A stretch of 64,000 nt of DNA from Steromphala cineraria (taxonomy: Eukaryota > Mollusca > Gastropoda > Trochida > Trochidae), in NCBI GenBank assembly GCA_916613615.1, contig OU744726.1:69894764-69958763 (forward strand). Reading direction: 5' to 3'. Below are positions 11,829 to 25,294 of this stretch, in pieces. The notes beneath the pieces are model-generated. The model saw only the letters and a program-made list of their open reading frames with translations. It ran no database searches and had not been told where the DNA came from. Position 1 is the first letter of the stretch. The number at the start of each line of letters is the position of its first letter. The translations under genes and the position numbers were made by a program.

Positions 11829-13233
11829 TTCAGAAGTGTGATTATGCAATTATGCAGGTCGCGATATATTCGGTTTGAATTGTGCAACTACTGTAGTGTA
11901 TCTGAATTTGATTTCGTCTCTCAAGCGAATGGAACGTGTATTGTGATTAAGAATATATCCACATAGATTGATAATTTTTATTTTATTTTATATGTTAGTA
12001 TTGGTATCAGAAGTCATCAGGTTGAGATTTTATCATATCATTACATCTTTTAATATTGTAACATCCCTTTTACAATGCGATGATGTCATAGCATTGTGAT
12101 TTCATCTTTATGTCGTCATAGCATCATGACATTACATTGATCTTCTTTGTAAGTAGAAAAAATCTATTTGAATAAAATAAAACAAATAAGCATTTTATCA
12201 CAGAAGAATTTTCGTACGGGTTAAGCAAACTTTCGGGTAACGAACAGTAGAGTGTGTACAACTTCATCTGAATCTATCGGACATTCGCCATCCTTAGACA
12301 AATTCTTCTTTTGTCATTGAGTTGACAGGACCTTTCTACCCGATTATTTTGTAAATGTCAGTAGATACTTTGTGTAACCAGGGATGTGGTTTTGTAAACT
12401 ATGTTTAGCTATCGAATTCAATTGTTATTTAGATGTTATAAACGCTACTAAAAAGAATTGTGGGACATTTGTAAATCATGTTTTAAATACTGTCATATAA
12501 TATGAGCACGCTGTTACAATGTGAATGTAATTGAAGCTAAACTACTGAAAACGATGCAGGTTCTGTATCAATTTTTGATGTCAGACACAGGAGTGAAAAA
12601 TGAAAAGGACTCAGTACGCAACAAATATAGGTCAATGCTGTTCATCAGTTACAGAGAATCAGTGAAGATGATGATTATTACGATATGAAAATACTCTAGT
12701 CTTACACTCAGACTGTAGTCTATGAAATGTTTTTCTTACCATAACCTCTCGAAAGGTATGTCTACATCTGCAGTGATCTTCATATCCAATTGTCTGAGGT
12801 TCCTTTCTTATCATAAGTAAAATTTTCAGCTTAAAGAATTACTTTTCGAGATTGAACGATAATCCAGAAAAGACTTCCAAACAAACTGATTCCCGAATAA
12901 CATGTCGTCAGTGAGTAAATATTATCATGGATGGATGGATCGAGGTAGTTAAAAAGAAGTTTAACCTTAATGTACTGATTTGAGAGATTCCGAGTCAGAA
13001 ATGCGTACTTTTTATGGACAAGCCGTTGGATACTAAAGACGTATACATAATTTCGTTTAGCATGTTTATTTCTCGACATAAACTAATTTATATTTGCACA
13101 GATGCGCCAAAATCTCAGATTAAGGCAAGATGACAATACATATTAAAGTTAACCACGTATATGATTTATATATTTCAAGTTCATAAACAGCAGAATACTG
13201 TAAATAAACCCAATGCGCCAACACTAGACATCT
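11829..13233. other. AT-rich non-coding stretch
   Basis: No gene recognised. At about 12060-12140 a short motif (GATGTCATAGCATTGTGA / GTCGTCATAGCATCATGA) is repeated imperfectly. The minus-strand open frame at 12831-13079 has no recognisable domain. Confidence 0.5.
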
Positions 13234-13588
13234 TTAATGGGCAGTAGCACGTTTTTAGTGTGAATATAAGGTGATGTCAGGAAAATGAAAATTAATGGTT
13301 CGAAAGGAAAGACAATGTATTTAAACTAAATGGAGCAGTAATAATTCAAATATATAACGTTAACTTTGGCCATGCGATTTCTTTTTCTCACACTAAATGA
13401 ATTAAAGGTGTTCACACAAAATGGCCGCCAGTGCATCTTATATGAATTTTTATACTTTGTCCTCTGACTATGGATGATTGGCTTATGTAATGAGATTTTT
13501 GACATAAGTAATTTTATCATTAACTTATGATTATAAGTGAAAATTCCGAAATATAAAATTATCAAAAAACGTGCTACTTCCCCTTTAA
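13234..13588. mobile_element. TTAA-flanked MITE, copy 1 (piggyBac-like ends)
   Basis: A 355-bp unit bounded by TTAA on both sides, with inverted ends (..GGGCAGTAGCACGTTTTT / ..AAAAACGTGCTACTTCCCC). Its interior (GGTGATGTCAGGAAAATGAAAATTAATG, ATTAAAGGTGTTCACACAAAATGGCCGCCA) recurs in the same orientation at 21653 and inverted at 50881-51210. TTAA flanks plus short inverted repeats are typical of non-autonomous piggyBac derivatives. The superfamily call is an inference from ends only. Confidence 0.7.
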
Positions 13589-14241
13589 CGATCCCGGAGT
13601 GAGGGCAGAGGGTCCACGGAGTGTTAGTGCTGTTAGTGTTGTGCGTGTACCCTCTGACATAGCTTGTTTATGATTTAGTACGGAGAGGTCGCGTATTTTG
13701 GATGTTTATGATGCTTTTGTGTGTATAATGATTATCATAACCTGTTTGAATCTAGATATGAAACGACACAACAGGAATAGCATTTCTCATAAAGGAAGCA
13801 ACTGTTTGAATCAAGACAATAAAAGTTCGCGTGTTCTTATATCTAAATATTTAATGATGCAATACAAGTAACATGCGCTATATAATGCATGACTGTCATT
13901 GGATAAAGACATTTGTCAAGAATAAGAATTCCTAATAGTAGTGGAAAAATTTAAAAAAGATATAATGGTAAAGATTATATAACTAGCATATATTTAACAT
14001 CCTTTTTTGATTCAGGATGTTTTGAGAATATATAAATATAAGAATGTAAATCATTTTTGCCAATGGGAGAAAACTTATAGATAAAACAAGAATCTCAATT
14101 TTTTGTAAGTTACCTATACTTCGAAACGATGTTACATTTAAACTTTATCTTATAAATTCGTTTTCTTATAGCAGTCAAATCTTCACTGTGTTATGCATTT
14201 CAATATTAAAGATAGGCAGGGCGTTATGAATGAATCTCTTT

Positions 14242-14382
14242 AGTCTAACACTTAGACTCTGAAATGAATTCTTTTCAATAAATCGGAAATTTGGAAACAA
14301 AAAAGGATGAAAAATAGACTGAGATTTCTTCATTTCCTAAAATTGAGCTCTAAAGTCTTATCATAAACTTGCTTAGGCTTGC
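14242..14382 (+). repeat. Dispersed repeat family, member B
   Basis: Matches the reverse complement of 23062-23200 along its whole length. Shared blocks include AGACTCTGAAATGAATT, CAATAAATC, AGACTGAGATTTCTTCATTT, AATTGAGCTCT and CTTGCTTAGGCTTGC. The modules TCTCTGAAATGAAT and the CTTGC end tie it to the wider family. It is non-coding. Confidence 0.65.
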
Positions 14383-15699
14383 ATTTTAGTTTACGATCTG
14401 GCTGACAGACTAGAATCTCTTGTCTAAAGCCCGACAAGTAGAATATTACTCCAATGTAATGCTTCGACTTCTATATGTGACACTATGATTGAAGATAAGT
14501 AAAGTATATACGCAGAAGGTATGGCCAAGTGTACAGTTGTTGATTATTGTTTTACTGAATTGTCTTCTCTTGAGCGCTAAGGTACGCGTTGAGTTATTGC
14601 GTTACTGACTTCTACGTTCCAGTGTATAGCTAATGACTCGTACTTCTTTATACCGAATAACTTGGACTACCTAAAAATAAAGGGGCAATCGAACAAATGT
14701 ATCATTTTTATATTCCAGGCCAGACTATGGGATGACACTATCCGCAAATGTACAATATCATTTCGCTCTTCGGGTCCAATCTTACCATTTATCATATTAC
14801 GATAATGCTTATAAACAAAATATTTACAGGGCACACATACTTGTATGCACACATATTTCAGTATAAAAAGTATCAAAATAGTCATTATTTAGATGAAGAA
14901 AAAGTATCTCCATGTTCTGAAAGAATTTCAAAACATTCTGTACCAGCATTCTGTCATTTGATATCCTTTCCATGTGGTCCTTAAGCTACAGTGCCTTTAA
15001 TTCTCACGAGAATATAATTCACATGACGCACCTAATACGTTCTGTACCATGGCTATTACCTCAAGCATGAATGTTCGGATACAAAACATGATCGTTCATA
15101 CGACGCACCTGTTTATTACTGCTTCTGAACGCACTCAGTCATACCTGTGAGTGTAAGTATTGTCAAGGATGGGTTACCTGTGTGTGTCAGTGGGTCAGGT
15201 ATGCTATAAACGACAGCCAGCACAGCATGGGGTAACTACCTGTCTGAGCTGTGAGTGGTTGAGTGGGTTACAGGGAGAGAGTGGGAATGGGGAGTGGTTG
15301 GGGGCATCCACTTACCTTGTGACACCAGTGGCAACGTCAACTCGTGGTAGATATTCGACCACAGTGTTTATTTCATCACAATATTGAGCATTAAAGTTGT
15401 TTTTGTTGAAATATAGACTGATTCTTTGTATTTGAAGATTTTATGAATTAAAAGTTTCATTTAGAGCTGGTGAGGCAGTACTCGGACCCTTGACTCTACT
15501 TAAAACCACATTATTCATTTTGAAAACAGTTACAATTTTATATCATGTTTTATGTTGATTTAAAACAAACTAGGAGACAGTCTATTTGATGGTAACTTCA
15601 TAATCGATGGATACGCACTGCATGATAGATTGATTATCATTTTACAACAAAAAAACATCGCCTACCATTGCGTACATGCTAGTCCAGCTTCAGGACTGT

Positions 15700-15860
15700 A
15701 AATAAAAAGGAGCCTTTAATACAGTCTAGGTTCTCCTTCAGCAAGTCTAGGCTACAGCAATTTACATGAAATGAGACCAAGAAAGAAATAAATTTTTTGA
15801 AAAGCATGTAATTATTTCAAAAATAATATATTTCATAGACTAAATTTTAGTCTACGTACA
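15700..15860 (+). repeat. Dispersed repeat family, member C
   Basis: Begins AAAAGGAGCCTTTAATACAGTCTAGG, includes GCAAGTCTAGGCTACAG and ends with GACTAAATTTTAGTCTACG. These are the same modules as the copy at 7318-7490, in a different order and distance. Non-coding. Confidence 0.4.
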
Positions 15861-17694
15861 TGCATAAAGGCCCTTATATTCAGTATAGTATACATTGACC
15901 GATTCATCAATGAGGGGGTTGTTTGAACTGCACTGTACTAACCGGTCCCTGTAAGGTTTCACGTACACAGCAAGGGAACTTCCTTATAGCAGATAAGTAA
16001 ACATAGACCCTAAGAGTGTCTGTAAGACCACAGTGTTCAGTGCAAAGAAATTATACTCTCGATTTGCATAGTAATGTAACATAAAATCCAAAAACATGCA
16101 TCTGAATATTTTTTATTCAAAGCAAAAGTGATACTTCACAACAAAGGATGGTTTACTATAAACATGACGATATAGTGTTGTTACTCGAGTAGACTAAAAG
16201 ATTAAGATTAATGTATTTTTTGCATGCTGTGATACAGTTTTGATTAACATTTTATGACAAACTGGTATCATTTTCAACTTCTTTCTGTTTGTAAAGAACA
16301 ACTGCAAATATTTGGGATTTGAGGGGATTTTCCCTCAAAGTTTCCTGTACAACCCATTGAACGAGTATGTTATTTTCCTGTACGAAAGTTAAAAAGATAT
16401 ACTCACCTGTAAAATAGATTAAACTGAAATTTTGACAAATCACCCGTTGAAAATTTTTGTTCTTATCTTTTGAATGGAGGATACATGTATATTGTTTCAC
16501 AAGGTTAGAACAAGTTTAATTGAATGGTTAACTTTGGTGTCTATAAGACTTTCGTTTTTTCCTTAATCCAATTGATTTGAGCATATATATGATTTTAGTT
16601 GTTGAAATTAAAGGTTAACCACGGTTATTGTGTCAGAATGATAAACAAGATTAGATCTTGAAACAATTCAAACTGTTTATAAGGATATATATTCCTCTTT
16701 TTTTTATTTAAAAAAAAATGTTATGCATAAAATCTAGCTGTTCTCAATATTGAGTCTTTGTCCTCCTTGTATATGGTCAACAGTTACTATAGGCCTTTGC
16801 ATCGGAAAAAAATGCTTTTCATACACAAGATCTGACTCTAAGTCTTTTCCCAAAATGGCGATGTATTCAGTGTCATTACGTCATCTATAGTTTCTATGCA
16901 ATAAGACACGACCCTCGAGCCAAGCACATGTTCCTGTTACAGCGTGCCAACTTCCGGTCTGTCTGCTGGCACGTGTGCTCAACAGGAAGTAGTTTGTGGG
17001 ACAATACGTGATGATCGTTTATCTGATAAGTGAGGACAATACCCACACAATGCTGACAGTAGAATGTATGCTTTCCCTCTAAACTGTTGACTTGTGGTTG
17101 TAATTATGCCGTTTCCTTTCAATACGGTTATTCATTTCGCGAGAAATTCCTTAGTAAATTGAACAATATATGTATTGTTTTTTTTAATAGTTTTGATAAA
17201 TTCTGTTCAATGTTATGCTATCTCATTAGACATCTAAAACACACGTATGCTATTGAATGATAGCTTTGATTTACAATAAAAGTTTAAATTAATTCCTGGA
17301 TTTCGTAATTCCAAACTTATTATGTCATATGTTGTATCTAAGAAAACATTTTAATTTTTCCTTTTGCATAACTGCGTGTCCGTTACTTTTTCTTTAGTCG
17401 GATGAATCTGGAAAAATAAGATTTATTCGACTGGCAAAAGTGGAAAAAAGCCTATCGAAAACTCAGATAAGATTGTCCTGGTTGTACGAGATGTGATCCC
17501 GTTTTAAAGATAAGGTAACTTGTGCTTGTTAATAAACCATGAGTCAATCCTTTGATAGCGAACTGATCAATGTTTGTATATTTTGCAATTCATCCTACGT
17601 TCTCAAAAACATGTTATAATATGACATATGATATACGCAACTGCAAGAGAAACCTAACCCTTGAATGTTAAAATTTACCCTAGGCTCATTCAGT
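15861..17694. other. AT-rich non-coding stretch
   Basis: No gene recognised. The segment at about 16855-17010 is less AT-rich and holds AACTTCCGGTCTGTCTGCTGG, but gives no exon or RNA I can name. The minus-strand open frame at 16252-16500 lacks any motif. Confidence 0.45.
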
Positions 17695-17795
17695 GTCAGA
17701 AAATTAGAAAAATAACTCTTTCAAACAATATCCATAATAGGAAAGGAGCCTCTAACAGATGGCTATGTATCACTGAAGATCTAGACTTGCTTTTC
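17695..17795 (-). repeat. Dispersed repeat family, member D
   Basis: Contains AGGAAAGGAGCCTCTAACAGATGGC and CACTGAAGATCTAGACTTGCTTTTCGAGAG, modules shared with the copies at 7318, 25775 and 34885. The boundaries are approximate. Confidence 0.35.
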
Positions 17796-19331
17796 GAGAG
17801 ATTTTGATAAGGATCAAACACTATAAACTTCTGTCTGGGTGAAGGGTGAAGACATCCAATCAATTCATTAAATCTATATTTTACATCAAAACACAAGGAG
17901 ATCATTTATCAGTAAAATTGTGCTCTACCAGTCGTGGACACGAGTGAATGGGAAGGCCTTGACAGACTGGCCTGTTCTTTAGCTCAAAGCCTGATTAAGT
18001 TCATTATCAGTTCCAGTTACACGATGGTATCACGAACTCTTTAAAAGAACAGTAATATGTTTTGGTATTAGGATCAATTGTAAATAATGCAGGGATTGAT
18101 TTAAGGAAAATAATAGCTTGGTTGTTCATATGAAATATTCAGGGCTTAACAAATATTCATGTTAATGACGTTGGTTTATCTAAGTCGACATCGTAAGAAA
18201 ATCGTGATTAATGAGTCATTTATTATTCACTAGATAACGTTGGTGGGCTTATCATTTGTCGATGGCACGTCCACGTTTTACTGTCTCAAACAACAGGTTT
18301 ACTTACGTTGGTATATACGTATAATTTCCTGAATTGTAAAACGGTAAGAGACTCTAGAAGTCTCCTCATCATAGGGTCATCGATCCGATTTACTGTTATA
18401 TTTAGTTTCGTCATTTTTGGTTTCCATATTATCAGACAAACCAGAATAACCAAAGAATAAATAACGATTTCAGGCATGATTATTTATCAGATATGGCTTT
18501 ATTCCTGAAATAATTTCTTTCTTTTTGAAATGAAATGCTCTGATTGTTTCTTGAAAGATTAAAGTCTGAATTCATGACTATGTTTTTCTATGTTTATGTG
18601 TTTCTATATTTCTGTTTCGTTGTTGTTCGTGATTCTATGTTTCTACTCCTTCGGGAAACGGAAAATGTAATACTTTATATTTTAATTTCCTTTTTCTTAT
18701 ATTGTATATAATACTATTTCAAACATTTGTTTCTGTTTGACATGCCAAAGTTGTCACCAATATCTAGTCATGTCAATAAATATATACTAAATGATAATTA
18801 ATTTACTTAGTTAGTTTCATCTTCACTCAACTTTGGAGATCGCATATTTTGTAACATTGAAACGGAAATATTGCTCAAATTGTCACTTAAATTGCATAAT
18901 TAACACGTCAAGTAGACGGCAATCCATTTCCCCAAAACAAGCGCTCCTTCTAACACGACAGGGAAGTTACTCCACGTCTTCTGTTGCGTTTCTTTCTACG
19001 CACGGTGTATCATTTAGCGCACGAGTACAATGATATTGTGAAATGTAGGTAAGATATGAATGGGATAGGTGTGACATTCTGCGCGTCTAGATAACAGACA
19101 CATACCTATCTTAACGTATCTATATAGGTTACAGGTAAATACGGCGTAGGTAATGAACTACATTAACAATCCTAACATACCGTATTTGCTTCAATATAGT
19201 CCAAGGGTGTTTCAAGTTCTTTCTTGTTTGAAATTTACTTTCATTGCTCATTGCTTAAAATTCAGTGGATTTTGTTTCATTGAAGAGCAATTAGTCTGTC
19301 ATCCAGACCCTAAAGCAAACATATTTAATTG

Positions 19332-19480
19332 ATGTCAAACCCAGTCTAGAAAAGTATGGCAAATCTGAAGTTAGCTGAAGTTAAAGCATCTTTCTGGGCT
19401 CCATTTTGTTATGATACATAACTTTTAAAAATAAATTGACAATATTGAAAAAAATACTTCTGAGATTAAATGTTGGTCTA
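19332..19480 (-). repeat. Dispersed repeat family, member E
   Basis: This is an inverted copy of 25775-25930. Shared blocks include ACCCAGTCT.GAAAAGTAT, TTAAAGCATCTT.CTGGGCTCCATTTTGTT.TGATACAT, GACAATATTG and AAATACTTC.GAGA. The long match shows that these two are members of one element type. Confidence 0.6.
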
Positions 19481-19689
19481 AAGAACAATTTGATATATAT
19501 TTGAAAGCTTGTATACATGATATATCGGTACATGTGACCTGATCCGATACCATTTTTTTTATGAAGGCTCAGCTTGAAATGCAAGTCTGACCAAGCCACT
19601 TTAAACTGTAATTTTGAGATATGAAATTTATATATTATGATTGATATAAACTATGAAATATTTGTACAGAACTGTTACACTTGTGTTAT

Positions 19690-20125
19690 ACCTAGTAGTT
19701 ATTATGTTAAATTTGTATGTGCCATTAACTTCTCGCACACTCCAACGTAGTAGTTGTTATGTTAAAATTTTTATATACCATTAACTTCTCGCACACTCCA
19801 ACAATAACCTTTTATAAATGCCAGCAAAAAATATTAAATAAAACTTAACTTCTATTTGATTCTATGTTAAGGAAACTCCTGGATGTTATCCAATTTGCTT
19901 TCGCTCGTTTAAACTTAATCATCATTTATTATAATTAATACCGCTGTACCGTGATGTGGTAGTTTTTAAGTTATAATGTTTGTATTGCACACTTCAGCAA
20001 TCCCCTTTTATAAATGCTAGATAGTAATACTTAACAGTACTAACTTTACTTCCATTTGATTCTATGTTAAGGAAACTCCTATTATCCAATTCGCTTCTCT
20101 CGTTTAAACTTAATCATAACATGTT
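19690..20125 (+). repeat. Nested tandem duplication
   Basis: Two levels are visible. A 54-bp unit, GTAGTT(A/G)TTATGTTAAA..CCATTAACTTCTCGCACACTCCAAC, occurs twice between 19690 and 19802. A larger block (CTTTTATAAATGC.AG..TTCTATTTGATTCTATGTTAAGGAAACTCCT..TCGTTTAAACTTAATCAT) occurs at about 19805-19925 and again at about 20005-20115. It is AT-rich and non-coding. Confidence 0.75.
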
Positions 20126-21652
20126 TTAATAAAACAGTGTGAGATAAGATCGTTTGAAGTATCCTATGTGTATCTTCTACAAGAGGATGTACGGTACATA
20201 GAGAAACACCTGTATCATAACGAGCTCAGGTGTGATGTCGCGGAAGGATACTAGTTCCTGATTATCTGTAACGCACACTAGGGTGATATCTAACTATAAT
20301 ATATTTGCCATTTAGATTGATCAGAAGCAATGTAAAAATATTAAGAAAAGGTCCTTTTTTTTCAATTCCAACAAAATGGATATTTTAAAAACTGGGATTT
20401 AAGAAGCTCACGTGTAAACTATGAACTATGAGGGATGGTCATTGTTTATGTGCTGTATAAATTACTATTCATGACTCTGCAATCCCTTTTACAGAAACAA
20501 ATAAAGTGTCATTGAGCTTATAACAGATTTAGATCTTATGTCATCGTACAGGTAGCACTTTACCTGGTTATGATTTTGAAAGTGAATATAAATAGCGATG
20601 TTGTAATCTAAGTGAATATAACTATACATGGTTCAATAGATGGTTCAATATCCCAAATTCTTAACAAGTGTCAAAGATATTTTAAAAGATGGTAATTGTA
20701 ATGATTCCTCTACGTATGTGTGGAAATTAAATGTTCTAACTTTACAGGCTTTAAGTACCCTTTAAGTCACCAAGCAAGCTCCTAAACAACTGATCACAAA
20801 ACAACATTTACTCAAGAGGATAGGGGCAATGCATGGATAAAATGTATGGCTAGTGCCCTCAAAGCATATTCGTAAAAATATCTTGTAAAAAACACTTTTT
20901 GTTTACTACTTTTGAATAATGTTGAAAACCAATTTCTTTCTTCCGCATTTAAGAAATTGAATGAATCCAATTCTTAAACATCCAAACTCGCATCACTGAC
21001 TGTAAATTCGTATTCATTCGCACCTTTAAAAGCTTTACGAAAAACGCCCAAAATGATAATGTTTTTTGTAAATTAACTTTGTTGTATAAAATCAAAAACA
21101 CATGAATAGCTTCACTGACTGTGAATTAGTATTCATACATAGATTTGATGATAACGTTTACAAAAGACACCGAATGCTTAACCAATTTTGTGAAATGACA
21201 TTATTGAATAGAATTATACAAGCTTGAATCGCGTCACCGACTGTTGACAGAGGCAAGCACCGACCGTGACTTAACCCCATTGCCGCCATCACACCCTGTC
21301 AGTAACATTGTACATGTGCACGTTATGTGTACTCAATGCATCGCACACGGTTCAAGTATTGCTACACAAAAATAGGCATACTAATATTGACTTCTGTGCA
21401 TTTGAATTCGTAAAGTAGGTTACCTTTTATATACCCTCAGATGTTGCATAACTCAGTATGATTATTGAATTGACACAAAGTCACGTGTTTTTAAATCTAG
21501 GTGACTCATATTAGATATAATGTGTTTCTTTTATGCAGAACTTGATAATCTAAATATTGATATTATCTTTATAGGCCTGTAAAAGTTTTCTTCGAAACAT
21601 TGCCCAAAACACGAATTTCAAATCATGATAGTTGTGACTCTTTGAGAGGTAT
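20126..21652. other. AT-rich non-coding stretch
   Basis: No gene, RNA or strong repeat recognised. Two loosely similar segments near 20980 and 21110 share CACTGACTGTRAATTMGTATTCAT, suggesting an old local duplication. Confidence 0.45.
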
Positions 21653-21880
21653 TTAAGGGGGCAGAAGCACGTTTTAGGGGGAATATTAGGTGATGTCAGG
21701 AAAATGAAAATTAATGATTCCAATTGAAAAGCAATGTATTGAAACAAAATGGAGCAGTAATAATTCAAAAATAAAATGTGAAGTTTAGCCATGCGATTCC
21801 TTACACAAAATGAATTAAAGGTGTTCACACAAAATGGCCGCCAATGGATTTTATGGGAAACTTCATACTCTTCCTATAAT
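21653..21880. mobile_element. TTAA MITE, copy 2 (decayed right end)
   Basis: Starts TTAAGGGGGCAGAAGCACGTTTT and follows copy 1 through GGTGATGTCAGGAAAATGAAAATTAATGATTCC, AATGGAGCAGTAATAATTCAAA and GTTCACACAAAATGGCCGCCAATGG. Similarity fades after about 21880 and no right terminus with TTAA is visible. Confidence 0.65.
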
Positions 21881-22384
21881 TTATGATAGTTTTGTTAATC
21901 ATGAAAATTGACGTTCGTCATATGATACATAGAAAGCCTCAATATGTGAACAATAATACCCAAACAAGTGTATTAAATGATTGTAACGTATTTAAAAAAA
22001 AAGCAAGTGTATAAATATTGCTGCAGTGTATCTCTGATTCACCAGAGCAACAACAAGGACCTTAATGCAAATCTTGAAAATAAATGCGCCCGAATAAATT
22101 GTTTAACAGTTAAGAACATGTCATATCACATATTAACAACAGGTTTTTATTTGAAGTCATTCTGTAGCATGTTGATCTAAATGTAGTTAGATAGTATCAC
22201 ACATATGATTGTTTGATACCGATTAACACTTCATGTCATAACCTCATGCCAATCTACCTAGCGGACAAGATACATACATACAATCAATATATACCGGAGA
22301 TTATTTATACGTTTAAAGTGATTATGAAACCTTATTTCACCAATCACGCTAATCAAGATTGGAACAGCCAAATACACAAACCAG

Positions 22385-22865
22385 CTGGTAGTCGCACACT
22401 TAGACAGACTAGTAACAAAATACAGCTGCACGAATCATCTCTCTCACATCTAAACATCAGTCTATTACTCCAGTACTCAAATCCCTACATTGGTTACCTA
22501 TATCCTCTAGAATTAACTTTAAGATATAACCAACAACCTACAAGTGCCTAAACCAGCTTGCCCCATCGTATCTGGAAGACCTCATCACAGAGTACAGACC
22601 AACCAGAAAACTACGTTCACAAGATCAACAACTTCTAACTGTGCCTAAACCCAAGCTTAAATCTGTTGGACATAGAACTTTCGAATATTCTGCTGCTGTC
22701 TTGTGAAACTCTCTCCCAATCCAAATTAAGTAATCCCCAGCATTCGACTCTTTCAAATCAACACTAAAGACACACCTCTTTCAGTCCTACTATTGCTAGC
22801 GCTTAGAGCATATATCTTATGGATTTAGCGCTATAAAAGTCACCATTGTTATTATCATTATTAGT
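22385..22865 (+). pseudogene. 3' end of a non-LTR retrotransposon (reverse transcriptase C-terminus), dead
   Basis: From 22455 one frame reads ITPVLKSLHWLPISSRINFK, KCLNQLAPSYLEDLITEYRP, LRSQDQQLLTVPKPKLKSVG and FKSTLKTHLFQSYY. This is the conserved C-terminal region of reverse transcriptases in CR1/L2-like LINEs. Three in-frame stops interrupt it, one of them where the family has the W of a WNSLP motif. Upstream, about 22390-22450 continues the similarity (AHLDRLVTKYSCTNHLSHI) in a different frame. After the stop comes a TAGCGCTATAAAAG end with an ATTGTTATTATCATTATTA tail, as at many L2/CR1 3' ends. The copy is 5'-truncated, frameshifted and inactive. Confidence 0.85.
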
Positions 22866-23061
22866 TTAACATTGTGACATAACACACCCTCGTAAAGAAC
22901 TGAAATAGATGATTCTCCGTGGCTTCTCTTTATATTCAATTAAAATATTTCTTTATGAGAATTTTTCAGAGACTGAATATATGTCTAGCACATTGGGAGC
23001 ATGCGATACTATGAACCGGAATCACTTAAAATGATATCGAACACACCCCCCTAGTCTGTCA

Positions 23062-23200
23062 GCAAGCCTAAGCAAGTCTTTAATAAGACTTAAGAGCTCA
23101 ATTTCTGAAAATGAAGAAATCTCAGTCTCCTTTTCATCCTTTTTTTTCAAAATTTCAGATTTATTGAAACAAATTCATTTCAGAGTCTGATTGTTAGAAC
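23062..23200 (-). repeat. Dispersed repeat family, member F
   Basis: Inverted partner of member B (14242-14382) with high similarity over the full 140 bp, starting GCAAGCCTAAGCAAGTCTT and ending TCATTTCAGAGTCTGATTGTTAGAAC. Non-coding. Confidence 0.65.
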
Positions 23201-23908
23201 ACAACCTCAACAACAATGTGCTTACGAAAGTTGTTTATCAATCACGCTCAACACAGCGTGTCGGCTATAGACAAGGTCAAATAGATAAAACTGTCGATCA
23301 AATTATACCTAGCGCCTGAACCACCACCTAAGTGGTTGCCGACATGCAGGTGGAGGGAACATTATCTACTTTATTTCTTGTACAAATCAGTTGTCAGTTT
23401 AAAAGTGCACGACATTTTTAATGTTGTATTTGTTTCATTTCTGGACAGTTACCTTTCTTACATTCAAAGTTTCCTTCCCTGCACTTGATTAACCTTGTTG
23501 CTGTATCAGAATAAGTCCGTTTATACCGCTACCAACCTCAGTAAGTATAAATATACGTATAAGTATATAAGTATATAAGTATATATAAGTATAAGAGTTT
23601 TAGTCGGTCACTGTATTAATAAACATTGAACTGTAGATCTGAATTCATTTAGATTGTATTGCATCGTATTTATATATTTGCATAGTCGTATCTTATGCCA
23701 TCCTTCCACCTAAACCAAATGTACGCCACAGCCCAAATCAAAATCATTTATATATTTGACTGCGATATGATCTTCAAAGTCAGTTCATAAATAATCAGTT
23801 CGTCATGACACCATCTGCAAAAATACGTTCTTTTAGTTTTCGGGTCAAGTCACAAACGGGATTCGAACGTGACCCTCAGAGTCAGGCAACACCGCCAGCA
23901 CTGAGTGG

Positions 23909-23909
<1 letters not shown>
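23201..23909. other. AT-rich non-coding stretch
   Basis: No gene recognised. A TATAAGTA-type simple repeat lies at about 23540-23600. Confidence 0.5.

Positions 23910-23947
<38 letters not shown>
23910..23947 (+). repeat. (GACA)n microsatellite
   Basis: GACAGACAGACA... without interruption for about 38 bp, lying after a GGATTCGAACGTGACC segment. A second array of the same unit is at 63403-63446. Confidence 0.95.
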
Positions 23948-25294
23948 ATATTTTATCAAGCCAGCAGCTAACCAACTTGCCATTGCATCTTGATAATGCT
24001 TTTATGTAATAATGTCATTCGAATTAAACATTTATATATTTAATAAAATCCTTATGAATGTTGCCAATAAGGTTACCTTCCTCAGTAGCAAGGGTTTAAT
24101 GTTCTGATGTTTAGTCTATGAAATATTCAAGGTAATTGCAGTACCTTCATCAATGTTAGTTCATGACTTTTTGTCTTTTCATTCCAATTAATCAGTCAAT
24201 CTTTAGACTCTTTGAATGATGACCCAGACTGTACCAAATTCATGAAGCGTTTTCATGCTTTCACTATTCTGTATTGGATGGTCGGTATATCCTTCACGAC
24301 AGCTAATAACTGATATTAACAAATTAAAGAAATTAACCATAAATACAGATCTGTATCAAAATAATGCCTAATGACTTTTTTAAAGATATGTGTGCATCGG
24401 GTTAAGAGGCTTAAGTTGTTCAAGTCTTTCATGAACAGAAATTGCAATTTCAAATGTCCCTTATTATACCATAAAATTGAAGTTCAACTGATGACCTTTT
24501 ATTATACCGGGGTTTGCGCAGGAAGAGAAAAATTGCGTAAACTTTTTCTCTCCAAAGATCACGCAATGCTCATAAACTAACTTAAGAGATATCGCATTGA
24601 AATGTGTCATGAACCTGAACAAGTCTGTCTTATTTAATCAAAATAGACGGATGGCATAAAAACGGGGTTTCTTCGATTGAAAACCAAAAACTCTTTGAGT
24701 AAAAGTTAAGTCACAAATGATTGTCAAAATGGAGCAAAATTACGCCTCAAAAACCAAGAAAAATATTTTCAAAATCATCTGCTCCATGTCTTTATACAGA
24801 TTCATTGTATAGATGAAAAAGAAAGCGACGAAGAAACCTTATTTATTCAAGTGTCAAGCAATACAAGTATACAAGACATGAACATTAATGTTAAACATCG
24901 CTCGGCCAACTAGACATTATAATTCAACACAGGATGCAACAAGTTAACCAACATACAAACGATAATTGTTATTCTGAATATCTATTTGACTTGTAGGGGC
25001 GACATGTTCTGACTTGTTTCAATGCTACCCTACATAGCCTGGACAGGCCCGGGACCCGTTCAACCATCGGAAAGGGTTGGTCTCAGTGTAAGCCTGTGAA
25101 TGGGAGCACAAACCAGGGAGCATTGCTCAACTTCAAGCAGCCCTTATCTACACCCACACACTGTTTTTGTCTATCAATAGTAAGGGGTAGTATAGCAGTA
25201 TAGTCCTTGAACGGTTTATATGTGTGTCAGAGCGCAAGTGATGCGTGTCATCTCCTGTTCATACAGAAGATTTTTTTCAATTCCAATACAGACA
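23948..25294. other. AT-rich non-coding stretch
   Basis: No gene recognised. The segment at about 24990-25150 is locally GC-richer (CCTGGACAGGCCCGGGACCCG) but carries no open frame or RNA signature I can support. Confidence 0.45.

Noticed and set aside
22213..22551. 112-codon open frame as a separate protein
   Set aside because: It runs out of frame through the LINE relic; the LINE reading frame, with its stops, explains the sequence better.
23910..23947. Regular GACA array as a possible CRISPR-like repeat
   Set aside because: The four-base unit has no spacers; it is a plain microsatellite.
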